Source: a virus. From it: a DNA stretch of 64,000 nt. The stretch is from the IMG/VR virus record IMGVR_UViG_3300021520_000002, positions 1 through 64,000 of that record. One strand, written 5' to 3'. Position 1 is the first letter of the stretch, and each line of letters starts with the position of its first letter. The notes under the pieces are model-generated. The model saw only the letters and a program-made list of their open reading frames with translations. It had not been told where the DNA came from and ran no database searches. This document shows positions 1 to 7,805 of the stretch, one piece after another. The translations under genes and the position numbers were made by a program.

Positions 1-525
1 GGAACCGCTGGAAGTTCTGGAACAAGTGGTAGTAGTGGAACGTCAGGAGCAGCTGGAGCGCCAGGTACATCTGGAACTTCAGGTTCTGATGGAACAAGTG
101 GAACTTCAGGTTCTGATGGAACCTCTGGAAGTTCTGGAACAAGTGGTAGTAGTGGAACGTCAGGAGCAGCTGGAGCGCCAGGTACAAGTGGAAGTTCAGG
201 AACTTCTGGAAGTTCTGGAACAAGTGGAACTGCAGGTACTTCAGGATCTTCAGGTACATCAGGAAGTTCTGGAACATCTGGTAGTAGTGGAACATCAGGA
301 ACAAGTGGGTCGAGTGGTACATCAGGAAGTTCAGGAACATCAGGAAGTTCAGGTACGAGTGGAGCAGCAGGTACTTCAGGGTCTTCAGGAACATCTGGAA
401 GTTCTGGAACAAGTGGAGCAGCAGGTACTTCAGGGTCTTCAGGAACATCTGGAAGTTCAGGTACGAGTGGAGCAGCAGGTACTTCAGGGTCTTCAGGAAC
501 GAGTGGATCTAGTGGAACATCAGCT
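1..525 (+). repeat. GTSG-coding tandem repeat tract
   Basis: Degenerate 9-18 base units of the kind GGA-ACA-TCT-GGA-AGT-TCT encode Gly-Thr-Ser-Gly-Ser-Ser. Similar tracts recur in five other genes of the window, giving much substrate for recombination between fibre genes. Confidence 0.9.
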
Positions 526-1080
526 CTTAATGGATTACCTTCTGGTGGAACTGATGCACAAGTATTAGCTAAAATAGATGGAACAAATTATAATGTACAA
601 TGGGTAGATCAAACAGGTGGTACTGGAGGAACTGGAACATCTGGTACAAGTGGAACATCTTCTACTGTTGGTGCATATTTACACACTCAGGGTACAGCTG
701 GCACTAGTTGGACTGCATCTCATAATCTTGGTACTAAATATTTGAATATTATGGCTTTTGATAGTACTGATTATGTTGTTATACCAAATTCTGTAATAGG
801 TACAGATGTTAATACAATGGTACTTGATTTTGGTACATCATCAATTTCTGGAAAAGCTTATTTTTCAATTGGTGGAGGAACAAGTGGTAGTTCAGGTTCT
901 TCTGGAACATCTGGAAGTTCAGGTAGTAGTGGAACAAGTGGTTTAGATGGTACTGGTGGAGTTCCTGCTGGTGGTAATACATTTGATATATTAATGAAAA
1001 ATTCAACTAGTGCTTATGATGTTGCATGGAAAGAAGGTGTAACAAAAAGCCAAGCTATAGCGTATGCTATAGTGTTTTAG
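1..1080 (+). CDS. Gly-Thr-Ser-Gly repeat fibre protein, 3' end only
   Basis: The frame is open from base 1, so the gene starts upstream of the window; 359 residues are visible. The first 175 or so residues are collagen-like GTSGSSG repeats. A short linker with GLPSGGTDAQVLAKIDG follows, a segment seen between modules of many phage fibres. After it come a compact domain (about residues 220-295), a second short GTSG run and a C-terminal tip ending at TAG. The role is inferred to be a virion fibre or adhesin. The repeat is read in the frame that gives Gly at every third position; other open frames over it are shadows. A hairpin terminator follows directly. Confidence 0.85.
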   Translation, partial: GTAGSSGTSGSSGTSGAAGAPGTSGTSGSDGTSGTSGSDGTSGSSGTSGSSGTSGAAGAPGTSGSSGTSGSSGTSGTAGTSGSSGTSGSSGTSGSSGTSGTSGSSGTSGSSGTSGSSGTSGAAGTSGSSGTSGSSGTSGAAGTSGSSGTSGSSGTSGAAGTSGSSGTSGSSGTSALNGLPSGGTDAQVLAKIDGTNYNVQWVDQTGGTGGTGTSGTSGTSSTVGAYLHTQGTAGTSWTASHNLGTKYLNIMAFDSTDYVVIPNSVIGTDVNTMVLDFGTSSISGKAYFSIGGGTSGSSGSSGTSGSSGSSGTSGLDGTGGVPAGGNTFDILMKNSTSAYDVAWKEGVTKSQAIAYAIVF

Positions 1081-1088
1081 AAAATATT

Positions 1089-1126
1089 ATATCGGCAAGA
1101 TCTTGTAATATAGATCTTGCCGATAT
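1089..1126 (+). terminator. Hairpin terminator built from ATCGGCAAGATCT arms
   Basis: A perfect 15-bp inverted repeat (1089-1103 against 1112-1126) with an 8-base loop follows the fibre stop codon. The arms contain ATCGGCAA and its complement TTGCCGAT, the same octamer that forms four further hairpins in the window. Confidence 0.85.
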
Positions 1127-1154
1127 TAAAAAGTTATAGTTTTTGGGGAGTGAT

Positions 1155-1544
1155 ATGAAAAGGATAATAACTGATTATAATTTTGTAGCATCAACAAAGA
1201 AAATAACATTTCCATTAGAAACAGGTTTTACTATAGATGGTCTTCTTTTAATTACAAATGTTACAGACAATATTATTATTTATAATTTTGCAGATCCTTT
1301 AACTGGGGCATCTGTAGATATAAGTGGTCTTATTATTACTCTTACATATAATACAACATCAATGAGTGATACTGATCATCTTTTAATTTATCATGATGAT
1401 GGATTACCTGCTGTTAATCAAATAACTGGTGAGAAAGGACGAGAAGCAAGTGAAGTAACTAGTAAAGAACAAATGGATATGTTTACTGATATATTAGAAG
1501 AATTGAGAGAGATTAAACTTATTTTAGCATCTAGTTTTGGATAA
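1155..1544 (+). CDS. Putative virion structural protein
   Basis: This 129-residue protein is largely predicted beta structure. It has a segment IIIYNFADPLTGASVDISG and then LTYNTTSMSDTDHLLIYHDDG; similar stretches occur in unannotated structural proteins next to fibres in many phages (recalled family resemblance, not searched). The last 40 residues are charged and helical. I chose the ATG at 1155, preceded by GGGGAG, over a TTG four codons upstream. It opens a run of virion genes after the terminator. Confidence 0.6.
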   Translation: MKRIITDYNFVASTKKITFPLETGFTIDGLLLITNVTDNIIIYNFADPLTGASVDISGLIITLTYNTTSMSDTDHLLIYHDDGLPAVNQITGEKGREASEVTSKEQMDMFTDILEELREIKLILASSFG

Positions 1545-1562
1545 AAAGGAGGAAATGAGAAT

Positions 1563-2234
1563 ATGTTAGTTAAAATAGCTGGAAGGGTAAGAGGATTATT
1601 TGCCGGTAATTATCCCGACAATAGAGAAGATGAACAATTTCATTTAAATAATAGAGGTGATTGGCTTGTTGCACAAGCTTTACCTGAAAGAACTGAAATA
1701 GTTCGAATGGGAGATACTTGGCAAGTTGCAACAGCAAGTAATGCACCAACAGCTACACTTACTGCGTGGCCAACAACTGTAGCTGGACTTGGTATATGGA
1801 ATGGTGAACCACAAGGTGGTAAATGTTATATTATAGATTCTATAGCGGCAACAGAAATTATTGTTGATCAAACACAATCAAACTGTACTGCTTTATTTGT
1901 ATTAAATAATAAAACTCCAGTAGCCACACCAACACAAATTGGTGCTCAAACTATTAGATCAATGAGTGGAAGAACTTATGGTGGTAGATGTGTTATAGCT
2001 TTAACTGCAAACAATGTAACTGATGATGGTTGGTTTCCTGCTGGTAACTCTGTTGCTCCAGCTCCAGCTGTTGCTGGAAGTGGATGGAAACAAACTGATA
2101 TTCCAATAAATGGACTATATATCGTTCCTCCAGGTGGAATGTTTAGTGTTCAAGGAGTAAAAATTGCAAATCTTGCAGCCCAAATGATATACACAATTCG
2201 TTGGCATGAAGTCCAACTTATTTTAAAATCATAA
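1563..2234 (+). CDS. Tandem paralogue 1 of a 220-residue virion protein family
   Basis: This is the first of five adjacent genes coding for related proteins of 219-224 residues. Shared landmarks are an N-terminal GRVRGLFAGNYPxNREDE, an LPExTEIVRxGDxWQV stretch, a central Gly-rich YxIDS segment, and near the C terminus YIVPPGGMFSV and RWHEVQLILKS. I recognise no catalytic motif. Position among fibre genes suggests a virion adornment or fibre-base protein. The start has a strong AAAGGAGG. Confidence 0.7.
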   Translation: MLVKIAGRVRGLFAGNYPDNREDEQFHLNNRGDWLVAQALPERTEIVRMGDTWQVATASNAPTATLTAWPTTVAGLGIWNGEPQGGKCYIIDSIAATEIIVDQTQSNCTALFVLNNKTPVATPTQIGAQTIRSMSGRTYGGRCVIALTANNVTDDGWFPAGNSVAPAPAVAGSGWKQTDIPINGLYIVPPGGMFSVQGVKIANLAAQMIYTIRWHEVQLILKS

Positions 2235-2251
2235 AGATGAGGTAGGAAACT

Positions 2252-2911
2252 ATGTTAATTAAAATAGCTGGAAGGGTAAGAGGATTTTTTGCCGGTAATT
2301 ATCCTGAAAATAAAGAAGATGAAGAATTTCATTTAAATACTAGAGGTGATATGCTTGTTGCACAAGGATTACCTGAAAGAGCTGAACTTACTAGATTAGG
2401 AGATTCTTGGACAGCTTCAAATACAACAGGGATTGCTGCTTTAACTGGTTGGCCAACAACAACAGCAGGATTTGGTATATGGAATGGTGAACCTTCTAAT
2501 GGTAAATGTTATGTTATAGATTCAGTTTCTTGTACAGATATTGTTGTTGATGCAACACAAGGTGATTGTACTGCTTTATTTGTTATGCTTAATAAACCAC
2601 CTGTTGCTCTACCTGCTGGTGGACAACTTATCCGTGGATTAAGTGGAAGAACTTATGGTGGTAGAGCATTAACAGTTTTAACAGCTGTTGCTAGAGTAGA
2701 TGAAGGTTGGTTTCCAGCAGGATCTTCAGCAACTGTTGGAGCAACTGTTGCTGGTTGTAACTTTAAACAACAATATGCTCCATTAAATGGAATGTATATT
2801 GTGCCTCCAGGTGGAATGTTCAGTGTTGCTGCTGCAAAAGTAGCTGCTGCTGCTGCACAAGTTGTATATACAATTTGTTGGCATGAAGTCCAACTTATTC
2901 TAAAATCATAA
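2252..2911 (+). CDS. Tandem paralogue 2 of a 220-residue virion protein family
   Basis: This copy is very close to paralogue 1, including the first 40 residues and the C-terminal WHEVQLILKS. It differs most in the middle (residues 60-75 and 120-180), where Ala-rich loops replace polar ones. The 17-base leader GATGAGGTAGGAAACT is repeated before paralogue 3, so the duplication unit seems to include the ribosome binding site. Function unknown; a virion surface role is inferred from context. Confidence 0.7.
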   Translation: MLIKIAGRVRGFFAGNYPENKEDEEFHLNTRGDMLVAQGLPERAELTRLGDSWTASNTTGIAALTGWPTTTAGFGIWNGEPSNGKCYVIDSVSCTDIVVDATQGDCTALFVMLNKPPVALPAGGQLIRGLSGRTYGGRALTVLTAVARVDEGWFPAGSSATVGATVAGCNFKQQYAPLNGMYIVPPGGMFSVAAAKVAAAAAQVVYTICWHEVQLILKS

Positions 2912-2928
2912 AGATGAGGTAGGAAACT

Positions 2929-3603
2929 ATGTTAATTAAAATAGCTGGAAGAGTAAGAGGATTATTTACCGGTAATTATCCTGAAAATAGAGAAGATGAA
3001 GAGTCACATATAAATAGTAGAGGAGATAATTTATTAATTCAAGGATTACCGGAAAAAACTGAATTAGTTAGACATGGTGATTCATGGCAAGTTAGAAACA
3101 CTACTGCAGTTGCAGCTAGAACAGCACTCCCAACGACTAACCCAGGACTTGGAATTTATAATGGTGAACCAACTGGTGGTAAAAGTTATATTATAGATTC
3201 TGTAGCTTGTACAGAAATTGTTGTTGACGCAACACAATCAGATTGTACTGCTTTAATGGTTTGTATGAATAAACTTCCATTAGCAGTTATACCTTTAGCA
3301 AATTATGATGTTTTAGTTCCAAAATCATTAAGTGGAGGAGGAGCATATCCTGGTAAAGCAATATTTCAATTAATAGCTAGAACTTGTGTTAATGATGGTT
3401 GGTATGCTTGTGGAGATTCTGTACCGGTTGCTACAGCAGTTGCCGGTAGCGGATGGAAACAAACTGATGTCGATGTTAGAGGAATGTATATTGTGCCTCC
3501 AGGTGGCCAATTTAATGTTAATGCTGTTAAAGTAGCTGCAGCTGCCAGTCAATGTTCATATACAATTCGTTGGCATGAAGTTCTTATTTTATATAAAACA
3601 TAA
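2929..3603 (+). CDS. Tandem paralogue 3 of a 220-residue virion protein family
   Basis: This is the third member of the first subgroup (MLxKIAGRVRG start). It carries a short insertion near residues 125-140 and ends WHEVLILYKT rather than the usual WHEVQLILKS. The central YIIDS and VVDATQSDCTAL segments match its neighbours. Divergence in surface-like loops with conserved ends would fit tail or head decoration, but no domain is recognised. Confidence 0.7.
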   Translation: MLIKIAGRVRGLFTGNYPENREDEESHINSRGDNLLIQGLPEKTELVRHGDSWQVRNTTAVAARTALPTTNPGLGIYNGEPTGGKSYIIDSVACTEIVVDATQSDCTALMVCMNKLPLAVIPLANYDVLVPKSLSGGGAYPGKAIFQLIARTCVNDGWYACGDSVPVATAVAGSGWKQTDVDVRGMYIVPPGGQFNVNAVKVAAAASQCSYTIRWHEVLILYKT

Positions 3604-3618
3604 GTGAGGTATAAAAAC

Positions 3619-4281
3619 ATGTCTGAAATAGCAAGAATGTTAGGAAGGGTAAGAGGATTATTTGCCGGTAAATATCCTGAAAATAGAGAAGATGAACAAT
3701 TTCATCTGGACAATATGGGAAATAATATAGTTACTCAAGCACTTCCACCACTTACAGAAATAGTAAGACTTGGTGATTCATGGCAAGTTATGAGTGCAGC
3801 TTTTGCTGGAATAACAACTGTCGGTTCAACAGCAGGAATGTTTACTATGTGGAATGGTGAGGGTGGTAATGGAAAAATATATATTATAGATTCTATAGCT
3901 CTAACTAAAGTAGTTATTGATACTACACAATTAGAAGGTGGATTTTCTCTTCTTGTTCAGATTATTAGATCTATGGCAGCTCCAACTCATGTTGAATATA
4001 CACCATCTGGTTTAAGTGGTAAAAGATATGGTGGTCGTTGTCGAACTCTTGCGTCTTCAACTACAGTGGCTGCTAGTTGGGATATGGTTGGTTCCTCAGG
4101 AAATCCAGCGAGAGCTACTAATGGGTCTGGTTGGCAACAAGTTGATATAAATTTATTTGGAAAATATATACTTCGTCCTGGTGATGCTCTTACACTTCAA
4201 ATATCTGAAGTGACAGCCACAGCTGCAAAATTCAGATCAACAGTAAGATGGCATGAAGTTCAGATACCGTATGTAACATAA
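3619..4281 (+). CDS. Tandem paralogue 4 of a 220-residue virion protein family
   Basis: With the next gene this forms a second subgroup, starting M-S-E-I-A-R-M-L-GRVRG and ending WHEVQIPYVT. The ATG at 3619 follows GTGAGGTATAAAAAC; the GTG at 3604 is less likely because it overlaps the ribosome binding site. About 220 residues, with KYILRPGD in place of the YIVPPGG of paralogues 1-3. Confidence 0.7.
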   Translation: MSEIARMLGRVRGLFAGKYPENREDEQFHLDNMGNNIVTQALPPLTEIVRLGDSWQVMSAAFAGITTVGSTAGMFTMWNGEGGNGKIYIIDSIALTKVVIDTTQLEGGFSLLVQIIRSMAAPTHVEYTPSGLSGKRYGGRCRTLASSTTVAASWDMVGSSGNPARATNGSGWQQVDINLFGKYILRPGDALTLQISEVTATAAKFRSTVRWHEVQIPYVT

Positions 4282-4294
4282 GTGAGGAAAGAAC

Positions 4295-4957
4295 ATGGCT
4301 CAATTTGGAAAAATGTTAGGAAGAGTAAGAGGATTATTTACCGGTAATTATCCTGAAAATAGAGAAGATGAACAATTTCATGTAGACAATATGGGAAATA
4401 ATATAGTTACTCAAGCACTTCCACCACTTACTGAAATAGTAAGACTTGGTGATTCATGGCAGGTTATGGGAGTTGCATATGCAGCATTAACAGGTGTTGG
4501 TTCAACAGCAGGAAGATTAACTATATGGAATGGTGAACCCTCTAATGGAAAAATATATATTATAGATTCTATAGCTTATACTAAAATTATTATAGATACT
4601 ACACAATTAGAAGGTGGATTTTCTTGTTTGGTTCAAATTATTAAACAAATGACAATACCAACTGATGCTGCTTATGTACCAGCTGGTTTAAGTGGTAAAA
4701 GATATGGTGGTAGAATGAGAACTGTTGCTACTTCAACTACATTAGCTGCTAACTGGGATATGGTTGGTTCTTCAGGAAATCCAGCTGCTGTTATTGCTGG
4801 ATCAGCTTGGCAACAAGTTGATATAAATTTATTTGGAAAATATATACTTCGTCCTGGTGATGCTTTTGCAATTAATATATCAGAAGTAACAAATACAGCC
4901 TCAAAATTTAGAACAACAATAAGATGGCATGAAGTTCAGATACCGTATGTATTTTAG
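4295..4957 (+). CDS. Tandem paralogue 5 of a 220-residue virion protein family
   Basis: This is the closest relative of paralogue 4: near-identical through residue 55, with a shared GLSGKRYGGRxRT segment and a shared C terminus WHEVQIPYV. It is the last copy of the array. The pair 4/5 appears to be a more recent duplication than the split from copies 1-3, judged from residue identity alone. Confidence 0.7.
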   Translation: MAQFGKMLGRVRGLFTGNYPENREDEQFHVDNMGNNIVTQALPPLTEIVRLGDSWQVMGVAYAALTGVGSTAGRLTIWNGEPSNGKIYIIDSIAYTKIIIDTTQLEGGFSCLVQIIKQMTIPTDAAYVPAGLSGKRYGGRMRTVATSTTLAANWDMVGSSGNPAAVIAGSAWQQVDINLFGKYILRPGDAFAINISEVTNTASKFRTTIRWHEVQIPYVF

Positions 4958-4966
4958 GAGTTTATT

Positions 4967-5167
4967 ATGAAACTATATGGTGTTGAAGGAGAAGGAAATT
5001 TTGTTCCAGAAATAGTCGCTTCAGTTCCAAGTTACACAGCTGCAGATGAAGGAAGATTAATTTATGTTACAGCGGATAAAAAATATTATTATGCGACAGA
5101 TGCTGCATGGATAGCTGTAGGTTCTGGAGCTGGAGCTGGAATATTAGAATCTCAAGTGTTTGGTTAA
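4967..5167 (+). CDS. Small virion-associated protein
   Basis: This 66-residue protein contains VPSYTAADEGRLIYVTADKK and then YYYATDAAWIAVGS, a pattern common in short phage structural proteins and fibre linkers (recalled, not searched). The Gly/Ala-rich end has no recognised domain. It sits ten bases after the tandem array. Confidence 0.55.
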   Translation: MKLYGVEGEGNFVPEIVASVPSYTAADEGRLIYVTADKKYYYATDAAWIAVGSGAGAGILESQVFG

Positions 5168-5176
5168 GGAGGTTAA

Positions 5177-5548
5177 ATGGCTGCTACTACATATACAAAA
5201 AATCATTTATCTAATTCAACAGATGGTAAAGGTATAAAAGTTGCTGGAACATCATCTGGGGGAGCAACAGATATTCATACTGCAAGTACTGCAAGTACTA
5301 CAACTGATTTTGATGAAGTATGGATATGGTGTGTTAATACATCTGCAAGCGCAATAAAACTTACAATAATGTGGGGTGGTACTGGTGATCCAGATGATTT
5401 TATTGAATATACAGTAGCTCCTGAAGATGGGTTAAAATGTATCATACCAGGATTAGTACTACAACATAGTTTAGCTATAAAAGCGTTTGCCGGTACAACT
5501 AATTTACTTGTTATACATGGTTTTGTTAATAGTATGGTTACAGCATAA
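5177..5548 (+). CDS. Putative virion structural protein
   Basis: This 123-residue all-beta protein has FDEVWIWCVNTSASAIKLTI in the middle and LVIHGFVNSM near the end. Proteins with this layout are widespread, unannotated, in phage structural blocks. It has a strong AAGGAGG eight bases before the ATG. Probably a small decoration or fibre-associated protein. Confidence 0.6.
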   Translation: MAATTYTKNHLSNSTDGKGIKVAGTSSGGATDIHTASTASTTTDFDEVWIWCVNTSASAIKLTIMWGGTGDPDDFIEYTVAPEDGLKCIIPGLVLQHSLAIKAFAGTTNLLVIHGFVNSMVTA

Positions 5549-5559
5549 GGATTAATATT

Positions 5560-6645
5560 ATGAGAACTGATTTTTTTAGAAATAGATTATTTATGGGTGA
5601 TATAAAACAGATGCAATCAGAGTTTTTAGTTCCAGAAATTTCTAGTTTAATTGGTTGGTATATTGGTGATGATCTATCGGCAAATTTTGCCGATGAAGAT
5701 GCTATCTTTGCTTGGAAAGATCATTATTCTGGAAATACAGCATATCAAGAAGATGATACTATTACTCAAAGACCTGTTTATAAAGCAAATATAATTAATG
5801 ATCATGGTGTTGCTAGATTTGATAATGCTACATATTCACAAAATTTAATACTTACTAATCCAAAACCATCAACAAAAACTGCTTTTATTGTTGCTAAGAA
5901 AACAGCCACAAGTAATAGTTGTTCAGTTCTTTATCAAACAAATACTAATGTTTTTAATTTCCCAACACCAACCAGTGGAAATGGACAATTATCAATCTCT
6001 GAAGGAACAGTTACTGTTTATACTCATATGGTGGATGCAACTGGATTACACATATTAACAGCAAGAAGAGTATATTCAGATACAGCTTGTGTTGCTAGAG
6101 TAGATGGTGTTGAAGGTTTTCCAGCTAATACAGCAAATTATTGGAATATATCACGTATAGGTTATAATGGTACACGAACTTCATGTTTTGATGGGGATAT
6201 TGCAGAAGTAATATTATTTTCAGATATATTATCTGATGCGAGTGTTATAACTATAGAATGTTATTTATCAAATAAATATGGAATTACTTTTACTGGAGAA
6301 ATGACTGAATCTGTATTAGTATCTGCTGACTGGACATTTGAAAATGCTGCTTGGTCAATAACCGCTGGTGTTTTAAGCTGTACAGGTTCAGGAAATTGTT
6401 ATCCTAATTATGCTGCTCAATCTCCTCCAAAAGTTGGATTAGGTTATGATATTGTTATAACAGTAACAGCTTGTTCTGGAACAATATATTTTTCTTATGC
6501 TGGTAATGCAACAACATTTGAGTTTTCATCAACTGGTACAAAAACATATACAAATATAATAACTTCTGATGCAACAACAATGTATTTAATGAGTATTGGT
6601 GGTACATGTTCTATATCAGCTATAAGTTGTAAAGAACATGTATAA
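5560..6645 (+). CDS. LamG-like adhesin with C-terminal beta domain
   Basis: The protein has 361 residues. Residues about 25-245 look like a LamG/concanavalin-A type sandwich: W-Y near the start, then an ARFD strand, a central FIVAKK, and a closing DGDIAEVILFS followed by YLSNKYGI. Residues about 250-361 form a separate module (W-S-I-T-A-G-V-L-S-C, GTIYFSYAG, CSISAISCK) that recurs as a free-standing protein at 34025-34435. Glycan binding at the virion surface is inferred. An interrupted palindrome lies within the gene at 5676-5694. Confidence 0.7.
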   Translation: MRTDFFRNRLFMGDIKQMQSEFLVPEISSLIGWYIGDDLSANFADEDAIFAWKDHYSGNTAYQEDDTITQRPVYKANIINDHGVARFDNATYSQNLILTNPKPSTKTAFIVAKKTATSNSCSVLYQTNTNVFNFPTPTSGNGQLSISEGTVTVYTHMVDATGLHILTARRVYSDTACVARVDGVEGFPANTANYWNISRIGYNGTRTSCFDGDIAEVILFSDILSDASVITIECYLSNKYGITFTGEMTESVLVSADWTFENAAWSITAGVLSCTGSGNCYPNYAAQSPPKVGLGYDIVITVTACSGTIYFSYAGNATTFEFSSTGTKTYTNIITSDATTMYLMSIGGTCSISAISCKEHV

Positions 6646-6658
6646 TGGAGGTTCATAA

Positions 6659-7381
6659 ATGTATCAAAGAAATAGATATGAATCAGGACCTACACAATTA
6701 GGTAGACCATGGTTGCCAATAGATGTTCCTAATTGTAAATTATGGGTACCGGCACATTCATATATTGGTGCTGATAATGATGCTGTTGGTACTTGGCCAG
6801 ATTTAAGTGGAAATAATAATCATCCAACTCAAGGAACTACTACTAGAAAAGCAATATATAAAACAAATATTCTTAATGGTTATCCAATAATGAGAGCTGA
6901 TGGAACTACACGAATGTCATTCACAGAAATAACAGATATTCGAGCTTGTTATGCTGTTGTTAAAAAAGATGATGTTTCCAATTCAAGTACTTATATAACG
7001 ACAGATCAATCTAATACTGGATATATTCAGTGTTCTGATGAAAATCCTGGAAACACATCTCATCGTGGTAGAATAAGTGGACAAGATATTGAAGCTGGAC
7101 CAGTATTTACAGTCGCAAATACTTGGCATATTTCTGCGATGATATCATATGGTACATATAGAATAATGCGAGTTGATGGAGTAACAGTTACTTGGGCAGC
7201 GATAACTGGTGATCATCAGGTATATCAGGATCTTCTTTATGATTATGACGCTGGTTATTCTTATGATGGTGATATGGCAGAATGTATTATTTATACAACT
7301 GCTGATTTAACATTAAGAAACATGTATTTAATTGAAAGATATTTAGCTATTAAATATGGTTTAACTACTGGTTTGAAATAA
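6659..7381 (+). CDS. LamG-like virion adhesin
   Basis: This 240-residue protein has the same sandwich pattern as the first domain of the preceding gene: CKLWVPA, WPDLSGNNNHPTQ, PIMRADG, then GDMAECIIY and ERYLAIKYGL at the end. It lacks the extra C-terminal module. The Trp-Asp-Leu-Ser-Gly-Asn-Asn signature is typical of LamG-type phage proteins. A role in binding surface sugar is inferred. Confidence 0.7.
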   Translation: MYQRNRYESGPTQLGRPWLPIDVPNCKLWVPAHSYIGADNDAVGTWPDLSGNNNHPTQGTTTRKAIYKTNILNGYPIMRADGTTRMSFTEITDIRACYAVVKKDDVSNSSTYITTDQSNTGYIQCSDENPGNTSHRGRISGQDIEAGPVFTVANTWHISAMISYGTYRIMRVDGVTVTWAAITGDHQVYQDLLYDYDAGYSYDGDMAECIIYTTADLTLRNMYLIERYLAIKYGLTTGLK

Positions 7382-7412
7382 TTTTTAATTTAAGTTTATA
7401 GAGGTAATTACA

Positions 7413-7796
7413 ATGGCTGAAGATTATACAAAAATACTTCTAGAGTTAACAGATCGTCAGTTTAGAAGATATGATGAAACGATTGATGATGTTGCTCGAC
7501 TAGAAATTAAAACTCAAGATTTAGAAGTATCAATCAATAGATTTGATGTGGATTTAGATAATGAGAAAAAAGAACGTGTAAAAATAGAATTGTCAATTAA
7601 AGAGAATATAGACAATTTACATAAAGTTGATAAATCTTTATCAAATTTATCTGGAAGAGTTTGGGTGATAATTGGTTTTTTTATGGCTATTATTGGTTCA
7701 GCAACAGGAGTTCTTATTCATGTTTTTTCTAAAATTGGAGATATTTCTGGTAAAATTGGATGGTTAGAAGGATCACTTTCAAAAATTATTAAATAG
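7413..7796 (+). CDS. Coiled-coil membrane protein
   Basis: This 127-residue protein has a charged helical region (about 15-80) with heptad spacing followed by one hydrophobic segment at about 83-105 (VWVIIGFFMAIIGSATGVLI) and a short amphipathic tail. It lies at the boundary between virion genes and the lysis region. It could be a lysis accessory or tail-membrane protein. I recognise no family. Confidence 0.55.
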   Translation: MAEDYTKILLELTDRQFRRYDETIDDVARLEIKTQDLEVSINRFDVDLDNEKKERVKIELSIKENIDNLHKVDKSLSNLSGRVWVIIGFFMAIIGSATGVLIHVFSKIGDISGKIGWLEGSLSKIIK

Positions 7797-7805
7797 AGGG
7801 TTAGA

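Noticed and set aside
26-568. Forward open frame rich in Val, Glu, Gln and Leu at the window start
   Set aside because: It is the shifted frame of the GTSG tract; the true frame is open from base 1 through the unique C-terminal domain to 1080.
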